The translations under genes were made by a program, and so were the position numbers. A stretch of DNA of 64,000 bases from Cribrihabitans_A neustonicus (lineage in GTDB: Bacteria; Pseudomonadota; Alphaproteobacteria; Rhodobacterales; Rhodobacteraceae). Where the stretch lies: the NCBI RefSeq assembly GCF_048820895.1, contig NZ_JBMERQ010000001.1, positions 992,001 through 1,056,000 of the forward strand. The letters run 5' to 3'. This document shows, piece after piece, positions 26,159-35,139 of the stretch. Positions within the stretch are counted from its first letter, which is position 1. Each line of letters begins with the position of its first letter. The notes under the pieces are model-generated. The model ran no database searches. It was not told the DNA's origin and saw only the letters and a list, made by a program, of their open reading frames with translations.

Positions 26159-27041
26159 GCACCTGGACCCTAGCCAGCTTGCCGCCCTCTCCGCCGTTCT
26201 GCGGCTCGGCAGTTTTGACGCGGCGGCGCACGCGCTGCGCGTCACGCCCTCCGCAGTCTCGCAGCGGATCAAGGCGCTGGAAGACCGGATCGGCACCGTC
26301 CTCGTGCTGCGCGGCGCGCCCTGCACCGGCACCGCTGCCGGGATGCGGCTGGCCAAACATAACGAGGACATCGGCCTTCTGGAATCGCAGCTCGCACGCG
26401 AGCTATCGCTGGAGGCCGGCGCGGGTCCGGCCCGCCTGCGGGTGGCGGTCAATGCCGACAGCCTTGCGACCTGGTTCATCGAGGCCATGACGGCCGCCCC
26501 CGGTGTGCTGTTCGACCTGGTGATCGACGATCAGGACCACAGCGCCGAGTGGCTGAAACGCGGCGAGGTTTCGGCCGCGGTCACCGCCAGCAGCCGCGCG
26601 GTCACCGGGTTTGACGCGCACCCGCTCGGCACCCTGCCATATGTGGCAACCGCCAGCCCCGCCTTCATGGCGCGCCACTTCCCCAATGGCGTCAACGCCA
26701 GCGCCGCCGCCCGCGCCCCCTGCCTGATTTTCAACGCCAAGGACATGCTGCAACGGCGCTGGCTGGAGATGAATGTCGCCCCGCAACTTTTGCCGCCCGC
26801 GCATTTTCTGCCTTCAAGCCAAGCCTTCGTCGATGCCGCGCTCGCAGGGCTCGGCTGGGGCATGAACCCGGAGGCGCTGGCGGCGCCGCACCTCGCCGCA
26901 GGCCGCCTGGTGCCGCTGATAGCAAACACCGCGCTGCCGGTGCCGCTCACCTGGCAGGTGGCCCGGGTGATGGCGCCGGCCCTTGCGGATGTGACCCAAG
27001 CCGTGCTGAAGTCCGCCCGCGCTCATCTGCGCCAAGACTGA
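26157..27041 (+). CDS. argP: ArgP/LysG-type LysR regulator
   Basis: A 294-residue LysR-family regulator of the ArgP (LysG, formerly IciA) group. The N-terminal HTH begins LDPSQLAALSAVLRLGSFDA and continues VTPSAVSQRIKALEDRIG; the C-terminal effector domain has GLGWGMNPEALAAPHLAAGR, typical of this group, which senses lysine or arginine and switches on the exporter gene. Divergent arrangement with the LysE/ArgO gene supports this. The ATG at 26157 is right at the family start; translation may be affected by a palindrome that covers it. Confidence 0.9.
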   Translation: MHLDPSQLAALSAVLRLGSFDAAAHALRVTPSAVSQRIKALEDRIGTVLVLRGAPCTGTAAGMRLAKHNEDIGLLESQLARELSLEAGAGPARLRVAVNADSLATWFIEAMTAAPGVLFDLVIDDQDHSAEWLKRGEVSAAVTASSRAVTGFDAHPLGTLPYVATASPAFMARHFPNGVNASAAARAPCLIFNAKDMLQRRWLEMNVAPQLLPPAHFLPSSQAFVDAALAGLGWGMNPEALAAPHLAAGRLVPLIANTALPVPLTWQVARVMAPALADVTQAVLKSARAHLRQD

Positions 27042-27082
27042 CCATAACGACCAATCCGACAGGACATTCCGAAAGGCCCCGC

Positions 27083-27775
27083 ATGTTTTCCAAATCCGAA
27101 CTCAGCTACGAACCGATCCCGCTGCCGCACCGCGCGGACTATTCGGACGCGGATATGCAGGCCAAGGCGGCGGAGTTCCTCGCCCATATGAAGAACCGCT
27201 GCTCGATCCGCGACTTCTCCGGCCGGCCGGTGCCGCGGGACGTGATCGAGAACTGCATCCGCACCGCGGGCACTGCGCCCTCGGGGGCCAACCACCAGCC
27301 CTGGTTCTTTGCCGCGATCTCTAACCCCGAGCTCAAGGCCCGCATCCGTGCCGAGGCCGAGGAAGAGGAGAAGAAGTTCTACGAGGGCGGCGCCAGCGAC
27401 GAGTGGATCAAGGCGCTGGAGCCGATCGGCACCAATGCCGACAAGCCGCATCTGACCATCGCGCCCTGGCTGATCGTGGTCTTCGGCCAGCGCTGGGGAG
27501 AGTTCGACGACGGCACGCGGTTCAAGAACTACTACGTGCCGGAAAGCGTGAACATCGCCACCGGCTTCCTGCTGGCGGCGCTGCATACCGCGGGGCTGTC
27601 GACGCTCACCCACACGCCGAACCCGATGAAGTTCCTGAACGGTGCGCTGGACCGTCCGGATTCGGAGAAGCCGACGATGATCATCGCCGTGGGGCACCCC
27701 GCCGACAAAGCCACCGTGCCGTCGGTGGCGCGGGTGAAAAAGCCGTTCGACGGCATCTGCACGGTCTACGAATGA
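27083..27775 (+). CDS. nitroreductase-family FMN oxidoreductase
   Basis: A 230-residue flavin enzyme. The family elements are KNRCSIRDFSGRPVPRDVIE (about 35-55) for the FMN phosphate, TAPSGANHQPWFFAAI (about 71-86) and the C-terminal AVGHPADKATVPSVARVKKP. The overall pattern, including FYEGGASDEWIKALEPIGTN, is closer to the iodotyrosine deiodinase-like / BluB-like subgroup than to NfsB. It uses NAD(P)H to reduce nitro, halogenated or other electron-poor compounds; the true substrate is unknown. It starts 41 bases after argP and precedes the next gene by 16 bases, so the two may be cotranscribed. Confidence 0.9.
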   Translation: MFSKSELSYEPIPLPHRADYSDADMQAKAAEFLAHMKNRCSIRDFSGRPVPRDVIENCIRTAGTAPSGANHQPWFFAAISNPELKARIRAEAEEEEKKFYEGGASDEWIKALEPIGTNADKPHLTIAPWLIVVFGQRWGEFDDGTRFKNYYVPESVNIATGFLLAALHTAGLSTLTHTPNPMKFLNGALDRPDSEKPTMIIAVGHPADKATVPSVARVKKPFDGICTVYE

Positions 27776-27791
27776 GCGGCAGCCCCCCGTT

Positions 27792-28631
27792 ATGAACGGC
27801 CACCCGGCCTCCCTGCGCCAGAGCTTCGTCCTGCATTTGGCGCTGCCGCGGGCCGGGCTTCTTATGGGATGGTGGGCGGCGAACCAGCTGGTGAAACTGC
27901 CGCTGCCAATGGTCTGGGCACTGATCGCGGCTGACGGGCTGTTCTTCCTGTGGCAATGCCGCGCCTTCCTGCGCAGCGCCGATGCGCATACCCGCGACAC
28001 CGGCAATCTCGCCCCGGTCTGGGGCGGTTACCTCGCGGTGCTGTTTGCCGGTTTTGCCACTGCCACCCTGTGGTGGGATGCGGTGCTGATCGCCAGCCAC
28101 GAGGAAACCACGCCTTACGCAGTGAAACGCGCGCAGGACCGGGAGGCGCTCTACCGCCTCACCGTCGCTCCCGGCGGCACCGGGCTGGTATTCGAGGGCG
28201 AGATCACCCATGGCCTCACCCGCCGCCTGCGCCACCTTCTGGCAGCAAACCCAAGCGTCACGCAACTGCACCTCAGCGGCGCGGGCGGGCTGATCTACGA
28301 GGCCCGCGGCGCCGCCCAGCTGGTGCGCGCCCGCGGACTGGAGACCCGCGCAGGCGGGCTCTGCGCCTCGGCCTGCACGCTTGTTTTCGCGGCAGGCAGC
28401 CGCCGCAGCCTGGACACAGGCGGGCAGCTGGGGTTCCACGGCTATGCGCTGATGTTCGAAGGCGGGCTGCCGCAGGTGGACCTCCTGAGGGAGCAGGAGA
28501 AAGACCGCGCCTTTCTCCTGGCGCAGGGCATCAGTGCCGAGCTCGCCGGGCGGATCTTTGCGGTGCCCAACAGCGGCCTCTGGGTGCCCGAGGCTGCGGA
28601 GCTGCTATCAGGCGGTATGATAACCCCCTGA
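27792..28631 (+). CDS. membrane-anchored ClpP/crotonase-like periplasmic protein
   Basis: A 279-residue protein with three N-terminal hydrophobic segments (about 15-35, 37-57 and 75-100), followed by a soluble domain. That domain has FEGEITHGLTRRL, LHLSGAGGLIYEARGAAQLV, GGLCASACTLVFAAGSRRSL and LGFHGY, the pattern of COG3904 predicted periplasmic proteins with a ClpP-like fold; the Ser in CASAC takes the nucleophile place. Whether it is a true protease is not known. It starts 16 bases after the nitroreductase gene. The second small ORF in another frame here is a shadow. Confidence 0.8.
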   Translation: MNGHPASLRQSFVLHLALPRAGLLMGWWAANQLVKLPLPMVWALIAADGLFFLWQCRAFLRSADAHTRDTGNLAPVWGGYLAVLFAGFATATLWWDAVLIASHEETTPYAVKRAQDREALYRLTVAPGGTGLVFEGEITHGLTRRLRHLLAANPSVTQLHLSGAGGLIYEARGAAQLVRARGLETRAGGLCASACTLVFAAGSRRSLDTGGQLGFHGYALMFEGGLPQVDLLREQEKDRAFLLAQGISAELAGRIFAVPNSGLWVPEAAELLSGGMITP

Positions 28632-28643
28632 CAACACAAAAAA

Positions 28644-28663
28644 GCCCGCCAAATGCGGCGGGC
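28644..28663 (-). terminator. intrinsic terminator of the yebC gene
   Basis: On the minus strand GCCCGCC, a six-base loop and GGCGGGC form a 7-bp stem followed by a run of six U. It lies about 25 bases after the yebC stop at 28689 and may also act weakly on the plus-strand gene ending at 28631. Confidence 0.88.
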
Positions 28664-28688
28664 CTTAGATAGTGTGCGGCGGCGCGGT

Positions 28689-29429
28689 TCAAAGCTGCGC
28701 CATTACCTCGTCGCTGGCTTCGAAATTGGTGGTGACCCGCTGCACGTCGTCGTCGTCCTCCAGCGCATCAACCAGCTTCATCAGCTTCTGCATGCCTTCG
28801 AGGTCCAGCTCCGTGGTGGTGGTCGGCTTCCAGACCAGCTTGGTCGACTCGGATTCGCCCAGCTCCGCTTCCAGCGCGTTCGAAACCTCGTTGAGGTCGG
28901 TGTCGGCGCAGTAGACGATATGACCGTCCTCGGAGCTTTCCACGTCCTCCGCGCCCGCTTCAATCGCCGCCATCATCACGGTGTCGGAATCGCCAACGGA
29001 GGCCGGGAAGGTGACTTCGCCCTTGCGTTCGAACATGAAGCCGACCGAGCCGGTCTCGCCCAGGTTGCCGCCGTTCTTGGCGAAGGTGGAACGAACGTTG
29101 GAGGCGGTGCGGTTCTTGTTATCTGTCATCGCCTCGACAATGACGGCGACGCCGCTGGGGCCGTAGCCCTCGTAGCGGATCTCGTCGTAGTTCTCGGCAT
29201 CGCCGCCGGTGGCCTTCTTGATCGCGCGCTCGATCACGTCCTTCGGGACGGACTGGCTCTTGGCTTCCTTGACGGCCAGGCGCAGGCGCGGGTTCTTGTC
29301 GGGGTCGGGGTCGCCCATCTTGGCGGCCACGGTGATCTCCTTGGCCAGCTTGGAAAACAGTTTCGACCGCGCCGCATCCTGACGGCCCTTGCGGTGCTGA
29401 ATGTTAGCCCATTTTGAATGGCCTGCCAT
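28689..29429 (-). CDS. YebC/PmpR-family protein
   Basis: A 246-residue cytoplasmic protein with the conserved YebC start MAGHSKWANIQHRKGRQDAA, the middle signature IRYEGYGPSGVAVIVEAMTDN (about 109-129, family core GYGPGGVA) and the acidic C-terminus. The family was described as DNA-binding regulators, and YebC has more recently been connected with translation of proline-rich stretches; I cannot decide which applies. Single gene with its own intrinsic terminator at 28644-28663. Divergent from the SLC13 permease gene. Confidence 0.95.
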   Translation of the reverse strand: MAGHSKWANIQHRKGRQDAARSKLFSKLAKEITVAAKMGDPDPDKNPRLRLAVKEAKSQSVPKDVIERAIKKATGGDAENYDEIRYEGYGPSGVAVIVEAMTDNKNRTASNVRSTFAKNGGNLGETGSVGFMFERKGEVTFPASVGDSDTVMMAAIEAGAEDVESSEDGHIVYCADTDLNEVSNALEAELGESESTKLVWKPTTTTELDLEGMQKLMKLVDALEDDDDVQRVTTNFEASDEVMAQL

Positions 29430-29552
29430 GGTGCATCCTTGCTGCTGTAACTTTGAATTGGCGCTCATATAGCCCTGCCCCGCCCCTGCTTTCAAGCGCT
29501 GGCCCGCGTCTTGGCCCTTGTGCGCCTGCGGGGCGGCGCTAATCATGGCGGC

Positions 29553-31328
29553 ATGACTTTCGATCAGAGCGTTTTGTTTGGCCTTTTTGCCCTCGTCTTT
29601 GCCCTCCTCCTGTGGGGGCGCTACCGCTATGACCTCGTCGCCTTCGGGGCGCTGATGGCCGGGGTGGTGCTGGGCGTGGTGCCGTCCGGGGAGGCGTTTT
29701 CCGGCTTCGGCCACCCGGCGACGCTGGTGGTGGCGCTGGTGCTCATCGTCTCTGCCGGGCTGGTGCGTTCGGGTGCAGTCTATCTCATTACCCGAACGCT
29801 GGTGGATTCGGCGCGCGGGCTTGGCGCGCATATCGCTCTGATGGGCGGGGTGGGTGCGGTGCTCTCCGCCTTCATGAACAATGTGGCGGCGCTGGCGCTC
29901 CTGATGCCGGTCGACATCCAGACTGCGCGAAAAGCGGGCCGTGCGCCGGGTCTCAGCCTGATGCCGCTGTCCTTTGCCACCATCCTCGGCGGCATGGCCA
30001 CACTGATCGGAACCCCGCCCAACATCATTATCGCCGCAATCCGGGAGGAGACGCTGGGCGAACCCTTCCGCATGTTCGACTTCGCGCCCGTCGGTGGCAC
30101 CGCGGCGCTGGCGGGGCTGGTGTTCGTGGCGCTCGCGGGCTGGCGGCTGATCCCCAGCCGGTCGAATGCGGCAGGTGCTGCCGAGGCGCAGCTGGAACCC
30201 TATATGGCCGAGCTGACCGTGCCAGCCGAATCCGAACTCACCGGCAAGCGCCTGGGCGAACTGGATGCGGAGGCCGAGAAGGCCGATGTCGCGATCCTCG
30301 GCCTGATCCGCGACGGCAAGCGGCTGTACGGGCGGGCCGCGGCCTCGCTGCTGCGCGAGGGCGACGTCCTGGTGATCGAGGCCGGGCCGGAGGCGCTGGA
30401 CGAGTTCCGCAGCGCGCTGAAGCTCGATTTCGCCGATGCCGCGCGGCAGGACAAGCTGACCGCGGCGGGCGAAGGGCTGGAACTGGTCGAACTGGTGGTG
30501 CCCGAGACCGCCCGGATCAACGGCCGCAGCGCCCAAGCGCTCGGGCTGTCCTGGCGCCAGAACGCGGTGCTCCTGGGACTGGCGCGTCAGGGCCGCCGCC
30601 TGACCGGCCACATCCGCCAGACCGATATCCAGCCGGGCGACATCCTGCTGGTCCTCTGTCCGCAAGGCCGCACCGCCGATGTGGCGGAATGGCTGGGCTG
30701 CCTGCCGCTGGCCGAGCGCGGGCTGGCGGTCACCGCCGATGACAAGACCTGGCTTGCCATCGGATTGTTCGCCGCTGCGGTACTCGCAGCTTCGGTGGGG
30801 CTGCTCTATCTGCCGGTGGCGCTGGGGCTGGTGGCGGTGGGCTATGTGCTGTTCAAGATCCTTCCTATCAGCACACTTTATGACCACGTGGAATGGCCGG
30901 TGGTGGTGCTGCTGGGATCAATGATCCCCTTGGGCGCAGCCCTTGAGGCGTCCGGCGGCACCGCGCTGATCGCGGGCGCGCTCAGCACGCTGACCGCGGG
31001 GCTTCCCGCCTGGGCGGTGCTCACAGTGCTGATGGTGGTCACGATGACCCTGTCGGATGTGCTGAACAACACCGCAACCGCTATTGTCGCCGCACCGGTA
31101 GCGATTCAGATGGCGGACACCCTGGGCGTCTCTCCCGACCCGTTCCTGATGGCGGTAGCGGTAGCGGCGTCAGCGGCGTTCCTCACCCCGATCGGTCACA
31201 AGAACAATACCCTGGTGCTGGGGCCCGGCGGCTACCACTTCGGCGACTACTGGCGCATGGGGCTACCACTGGAGGTTCTGGTGATCGCGGTCTCAGTGCC
31301 GGCCATCCTGCTGTTCTGGCCGCTGTAG
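29553..31328 (+). CDS. SLC13-family permease with two RCK_C domains
   Basis: A 591-residue inner-membrane carrier of the divalent anion:sodium symporter (SLC13) superfamily. The first half has about six helices with AFMNNVAALALLMPV and ATLIGTPPNIIIAAIREE (anion/sodium hairpin); residues about 205-400 are soluble with two TrkA-C (RCK_C) units (GKRLGELDAEAEKADVAILG; QALGLSWRQNAVLLGLARQG); the second half repeats VLNNTATAIVAAPVAIQ and AFLTPIGHKNNTLVLGPGGY. Substrate could be sulfate, dicarboxylates or another anion. The ATG at 29553 starts the first helix directly. It is convergent with a second gene of the same architecture. Confidence 0.9.
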   Translation: MTFDQSVLFGLFALVFALLLWGRYRYDLVAFGALMAGVVLGVVPSGEAFSGFGHPATLVVALVLIVSAGLVRSGAVYLITRTLVDSARGLGAHIALMGGVGAVLSAFMNNVAALALLMPVDIQTARKAGRAPGLSLMPLSFATILGGMATLIGTPPNIIIAAIREETLGEPFRMFDFAPVGGTAALAGLVFVALAGWRLIPSRSNAAGAAEAQLEPYMAELTVPAESELTGKRLGELDAEAEKADVAILGLIRDGKRLYGRAAASLLREGDVLVIEAGPEALDEFRSALKLDFADAARQDKLTAAGEGLELVELVVPETARINGRSAQALGLSWRQNAVLLGLARQGRRLTGHIRQTDIQPGDILLVLCPQGRTADVAEWLGCLPLAERGLAVTADDKTWLAIGLFAAAVLAASVGLLYLPVALGLVAVGYVLFKILPISTLYDHVEWPVVVLLGSMIPLGAALEASGGTALIAGALSTLTAGLPAWAVLTVLMVVTMTLSDVLNNTATAIVAAPVAIQMADTLGVSPDPFLMAVAVAASAAFLTPIGHKNNTLVLGPGGYHFGDYWRMGLPLEVLVIAVSVPAILLFWPL

Positions 31329-31685
31329 TCCCCGAGCTCTCACGCAGGACTGATGGCCGGGGGCTGTCAGTGCCACGCCCCTGCCACCTGGGGAAAGAAT
31401 CCGCCTGTCACAAAATTGCCGGCCTGCAGCCCTGGAACGGCCCAGCGCTGCCTGCATTGATGCCTGAGATGCCGTATCAGCCGCGGCCTACACCGCCAAA
31501 GCCTGGGACAGCAAAGCTATTGCCGTCGATGCCGCCACTATCGCAAATAGGAAACCATTCCTGAAAACCATAACCTCACCCTGTCTTTATACCCTCCTTC
31601 AGATAGGGCTTGTTTTGTTAACCGCATGTAAACACTTCGGCAGTCGGCGAAAATCTGCCGAAAAACGTGACTTCGCGTTGCAGCT
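31329..31685. other. 357-bp gap between two convergent SLC13 genes
   Basis: No gene seen. The region is less GC-rich than its flanks, mainly 31540-31640. It has an inverted repeat TTCGGCAG (31636-31643) / CTGCCGAA (31655-31662) with an 11-base loop, likely the 3' hairpin of the minus-strand permease gene. Confidence 0.5.
31636..31662 (-). terminator. possible terminator of the minus-strand SLC13 gene
   Basis: Perfect 8-bp stem 24 bases after the stop at 31686. The U-run after the stem in the minus direction is weak (GUGUUUAC), so it is a tentative call. Confidence 0.4.
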
Positions 31686-33464
31686 TCAGAGCGGCCAGAT
31701 GAAGGGGATGAGCAGCGACGCCAGCAGGCCGACAGTGAGGTTGAGCGGGATGCCCACGCGCAGGAAGTCGGTGAACTTGTAGCCGCCGGGACCGTAAACC
31801 AGCATGTTGGTCTGATAGCCGATCGGCGTTGCGAAGGAGGCCGAGGCCGCCACCATCACCGCCACAACCAGCGGCCGCGGATCGACGCCCATGGCCTGCG
31901 CGAGGCCAATGGCAATCGGTGTCACCACCACGGCCACCGCGTTGTTGGAGACCAGCTCGGTCAGCACCGACGTCAGCAGATAGACCGCCCAAACAAGCAG
32001 GAACGGCGGCAGCACCGACAGCGACGGCGCGAGGCTCTGCACGATCAGGCGCACCGCGCCCGAGCTCTCCAGCGCCGCACCGATGGCAAGCATGGAGAAG
32101 ATCAGCGCCAGCAGGCGGCCGTCGACAAAGGAGAATGCCTCGTCCGCGTCGATGCAGCGGGTGACCAGCACCAGCGCCACTGACAGAACCGACAGCATCA
32201 GAATTGGCGCCAAGCCCAGCGCCGCCAGGATAACGATGGAAAACAGCGAAAGGATGGCAATCGGCGCGTGGCTGCGGCGGTAGGCGCGCTGGGTCGGCTG
32301 GGAGACATCGGCCAGGTCCATTTCCGACGCCAGCCGCTGGATATCGGCGGGCGCGCCTTCCAGCAGCAGGGTATCGCCGATCCGCACCACCAGGTCATCC
32401 AGCTGCACGCCGATGTTCTGATTCCGCCGGTGCACCGCCAAAGTGTAGACGCCGTAACGGCGGCGCAGGCGCAGCGCGCCGAGCGTGCGGCCAACCATCC
32501 GGCAGCCGGGGGTAATCAGTACCTCCACCGTCTGCGTCTCAACCGCCGAGACCTGATCGACGCGCTTCAGTTCCTTGTTGCTCTGCAGGCTCAGAAGCTC
32601 GGTCATCCGCGTGCGCAGCACAACCCGGTCGCCCACCTGAAGCTCCACCCCTTCGAGATTGCGGCGCAGCGACTCGTCGCCGCGGATCACGTCGATCAGC
32701 CGCACGCCCGGGCGCTTGAACAGCTGCACACCGGTCACCTCGCGGCCGATCAGGTTGCTGTCGGGCGGGATTACCGCTTCGGTGAAAAACTTCATCCTGG
32801 ACTTGTCGCTCAGCATCGACGCCATGCTGTCGCGCGCGGGCAGCAGCCGCGGCGCGATGAAACGCAGATAGACCATGCCATAAGCCACGAGAAACAGCCC
32901 CAGCGGCGTCACCTCGAAGATGGTGAAGGGCCGAAGCCCCTGGGCACGGGCGACACCGTCGACCAGAAGGTTGGTGGAGGTGCCGATCAGCGTCAGTGTG
33001 CCGCCGAGAATCGCCGCATAGCTGAGCGGGATCAGCATCTTGGAGGGCGCTACTTCCAGCGTGCGGGAGATCTGGATGAAGACCGGGATCATCACCACCA
33101 CCACCGGCGTGTTGGAGACCACGGCTGAGGCCGCCACCACGAAGGCCATCAGCAGCGCGATGGCCAGCCGCGGCCGCACTCCGGCCTGGGTCTTGGCGGC
33201 CTGAGTGAAGGCATCCAGCGACCCCGTGCGCACCAGGGCGCCCATGATGATAAACATCGCGGCAATGGTCCAGGGCGCCGGGTTCGACAGCACCGGCAGC
33301 GCCTCGCTGTAGGGCAAGACGCCGGTTGCAAGCATCACCGAGACGCCGGTGATCGCCACAACTTCGGTCGGGTAGGTTTCCTTCAGGAAGGCCAGGAACA
33401 TGGCCAGAACGATCACAAGAGCCAGGATCGCGTTGCCGGTGTCACCAATCTGGAAAAACTGCAT
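31686..33464 (-). CDS. SLC13-family permease with two RCK_C domains
   Basis: A 592-residue carrier with the same plan as the convergent gene at 29553: two halves of about six helices with SNTPVVVVMIPVFIQ and TLIGTSTNLLVDGVA in the first and VSNNAVAVVVTPIAIGL plus ATPIGYQTNMLVYGPGGYKF in the second, separated by two TrkA-C units (about 215-395). The motif GGYKFTDFLRVGIPL near the C-terminus is typical of the family. The substrate is probably sulfate or another small anion, but this is unproven. The two genes differ too much in sequence to be a recent duplication. Confidence 0.9.
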   Translation of the reverse strand: MQFFQIGDTGNAILALVIVLAMFLAFLKETYPTEVVAITGVSVMLATGVLPYSEALPVLSNPAPWTIAAMFIIMGALVRTGSLDAFTQAAKTQAGVRPRLAIALLMAFVVAASAVVSNTPVVVVMIPVFIQISRTLEVAPSKMLIPLSYAAILGGTLTLIGTSTNLLVDGVARAQGLRPFTIFEVTPLGLFLVAYGMVYLRFIAPRLLPARDSMASMLSDKSRMKFFTEAVIPPDSNLIGREVTGVQLFKRPGVRLIDVIRGDESLRRNLEGVELQVGDRVVLRTRMTELLSLQSNKELKRVDQVSAVETQTVEVLITPGCRMVGRTLGALRLRRRYGVYTLAVHRRNQNIGVQLDDLVVRIGDTLLLEGAPADIQRLASEMDLADVSQPTQRAYRRSHAPIAILSLFSIVILAALGLAPILMLSVLSVALVLVTRCIDADEAFSFVDGRLLALIFSMLAIGAALESSGAVRLIVQSLAPSLSVLPPFLLVWAVYLLTSVLTELVSNNAVAVVVTPIAIGLAQAMGVDPRPLVVAVMVAASASFATPIGYQTNMLVYGPGGYKFTDFLRVGIPLNLTVGLLASLLIPFIWPL

Positions 33465-33642
33465 ATGCCGTGACTAAACCCGTATTCGTGCCCAACCGCC
33501 CGGGCGCCGCATGACCCGCCGCCATCGCGCAGTCTCCCCGAGGACCTTTAGCAGCGCAAGAAATTCCGCGCCTTCCCCGCCCTCTTACTGCACCGGGCGA
33601 TTATTACAACAGGCGGCTGCACCGGGCATGCGGCCTGCGCGC

Positions 33643-34455
33643 TCAGGGCGCAGCAGGCTCCAGAAGCCCGCCCTGACGCACCATGCGCACCTGCTTGGCG
33701 GCACCGGTGCGGTCGTCGGTCTCGACGAAGACGCCCGACAGAGACGCCTCACCATTAGCCGGGGTGAAGCGGGTCTTCGGCATGCCGGTCAGGAAGCGGC
33801 GCATCGGCTCGGCCTTTTCCATGCCGATCACCGAGTCGTAATCGCCGCACATGCCGGCATCGGTGATATAGGCGGTGCCGTTGGCGAGCACCTGCGCGTC
33901 CGCGGTCGGCACGTGGGTATGCGTCCCCGCCACCAGCGAGGCGCGGCCGTTGCAGAAATGGCCCATCGCCATCTTCTCCGAAGTGGCCTCGCAATGCATA
34001 TCGACGATCACCGCCTGCGCCAGCCCGCCGCGCGGGTGCGCCTTCAGCACTGCCTCGACGGCGCCGAAGGGATCGTCGAAGGGGCGCTTCATGAACACTT
34101 GGCCCAGCACCTGGGTCACCAGCACCTTGCGCCCGCCCGGCGCGTCGAACAGGCGGAAGCCGCGGCCCGGCGCACCCTTGGCAAAGTTAAGCGGCCGGAG
34201 GATGCGCGGTTCCCTTTCGATGAACTGCAGCATGTCCTTCTGGTCGAAAGCATGGTCGCCCAGCGTCAGGCAATCGGCGCCCGCGTCCAGGAGGAGCTTG
34301 GCGTGCTCGCCGCTCAGCCCCATGCCGTTGGAGGCGTTCTCGCCGTTCACCACCACGAAGTCGAGCCGCCATTCCTGCCTCAGGCGCGGCAGGTTTTCGG
34401 TGACGGCACGGCGCCCGGCGCGGCCCATCACATCGCCAAGGAATAGAATACGCAT
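33643..34455 (-). CDS. TIGR00282-family metallophosphoesterase (YmdB-like)
   Basis: A 270-residue cytoplasmic phosphodiesterase. Metal ligands are seen in order: LFLGDVMGRAGRRA (Asp8), VVNGENASNG (about 38-47), LTLGDHAFDQ, VDMHCEATSEK and GTHTHVPTAD (His pair about 176-178). The Bacillus relative YmdB hydrolyses 2',3'- or 3',5'-cyclic nucleotides and influences RNase activity. In many alphaproteobacteria the gene follows the 5-formyl-THF cyclo-ligase gene; here that gene is 1.6 kb away on the same strand. Start at 34455 matches the family MRILFLGDVMG. Confidence 0.93.
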   Translation of the reverse strand: MRILFLGDVMGRAGRRAVTENLPRLRQEWRLDFVVVNGENASNGMGLSGEHAKLLLDAGADCLTLGDHAFDQKDMLQFIEREPRILRPLNFAKGAPGRGFRLFDAPGGRKVLVTQVLGQVFMKRPFDDPFGAVEAVLKAHPRGGLAQAVIVDMHCEATSEKMAMGHFCNGRASLVAGTHTHVPTADAQVLANGTAYITDAGMCGDYDSVIGMEKAEPMRRFLTGMPKTRFTPANGEASLSGVFVETDDRTGAAKQVRMVRQGGLLEPAAP

Positions 34456-34529
34456 GCGCGGCTGGTAGGCAACGCGGGGCCAAAGAGCAAGGCCCCGCGT
34501 CGTTTATTCAACCGGCTGTGGCGCCGCGG

Positions 34530-35027
34530 TCAGCTGTAGGCGCCGGCCGAATAGGTCAGCTCGTAACCGTGCGAGTAGATCTCGAAGACATTGCCGAAGG
34601 GGTCCTCGACATAGACCATGCGGTAGGGCTTCTCGCCCGGAAAATACTCGCACACCGGCATCCGCTGCCTGCCGCCTGCCTCGACGATCTTCTGGACCAA
34701 GCCTTCGATGTCCGGGTCCTGCACGCAGAAATGGAAGACGCCATGGCGGCGGTAGTCGAGATTGTCCCCGGGCGCATAGTTCCCCTCGAACTCGAAGAGT
34801 TCGATGCCGATGCGGTCGGCGGTGGACATATGCGCGATGCGCAGCTTCCGCCAGCCCGGGCCGAACACGTCGGTGCACATACGGCCGATGCCGCTCTCAT
34901 CCTCCACCACTTCAGTGGGCTTCATGATGGTGTAGAACCCCATCACTTCGGAATAGAATTCCACGGCCGCGTGCAAGTCTGGAACCGACAGGCCGATGTG
35001 GGAAAAGCTCCTGGGGGCCGGAAGCAT
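34530..35027 (-). CDS. glyoxalase/VOC-fold dioxygenase-like protein
   Basis: A 165-residue protein of the vicinal oxygen chelate fold. The first half has FSHIGLSVPDLHAAVEFYSE (His at about 10 is the first metal ligand) and the second GVFHFCVQDPDIEGLVQKI (His ligand), ending in YVEDPFGNVFEIYSHGYE with the metal-binding Glu. Such proteins are lyases, isomerases or extradiol dioxygenases; the reaction is unknown. Start is set by AAAGGAGA before the ATG at 35027. It is divergent from a LysR gene at 35140, which probably controls it. Confidence 0.88.
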   Translation of the reverse strand: MLPAPRSFSHIGLSVPDLHAAVEFYSEVMGFYTIMKPTEVVEDESGIGRMCTDVFGPGWRKLRIAHMSTADRIGIELFEFEGNYAPGDNLDYRRHGVFHFCVQDPDIEGLVQKIVEAGGRQRMPVCEYFPGEKPYRMVYVEDPFGNVFEIYSHGYELTYSAGAYS

Positions 35028-35098
35028 GAATGTCTCCTTTCGCGTGTTGGGTTGGTCTCTGCTGATCGGGAGATACGCTTGCGCCAACCAAAAGAAAA

Positions 35099-35113
35099 AT
35101 TATCATACGTAAT
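35099..35113. promoter_or_regulatory. candidate LysR box in the divergent VOC-LysR region
   Basis: ATTA (35099-35102) and TAAT (35110-35113) around seven bases gives the T-N11-A shape of LysR operators, in an unusually A/T-rich patch between the two divergent genes. Confidence 0.35.
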
Positions 35114-35139
35114 GAAATTCATAACAGACCGGACTTGAT

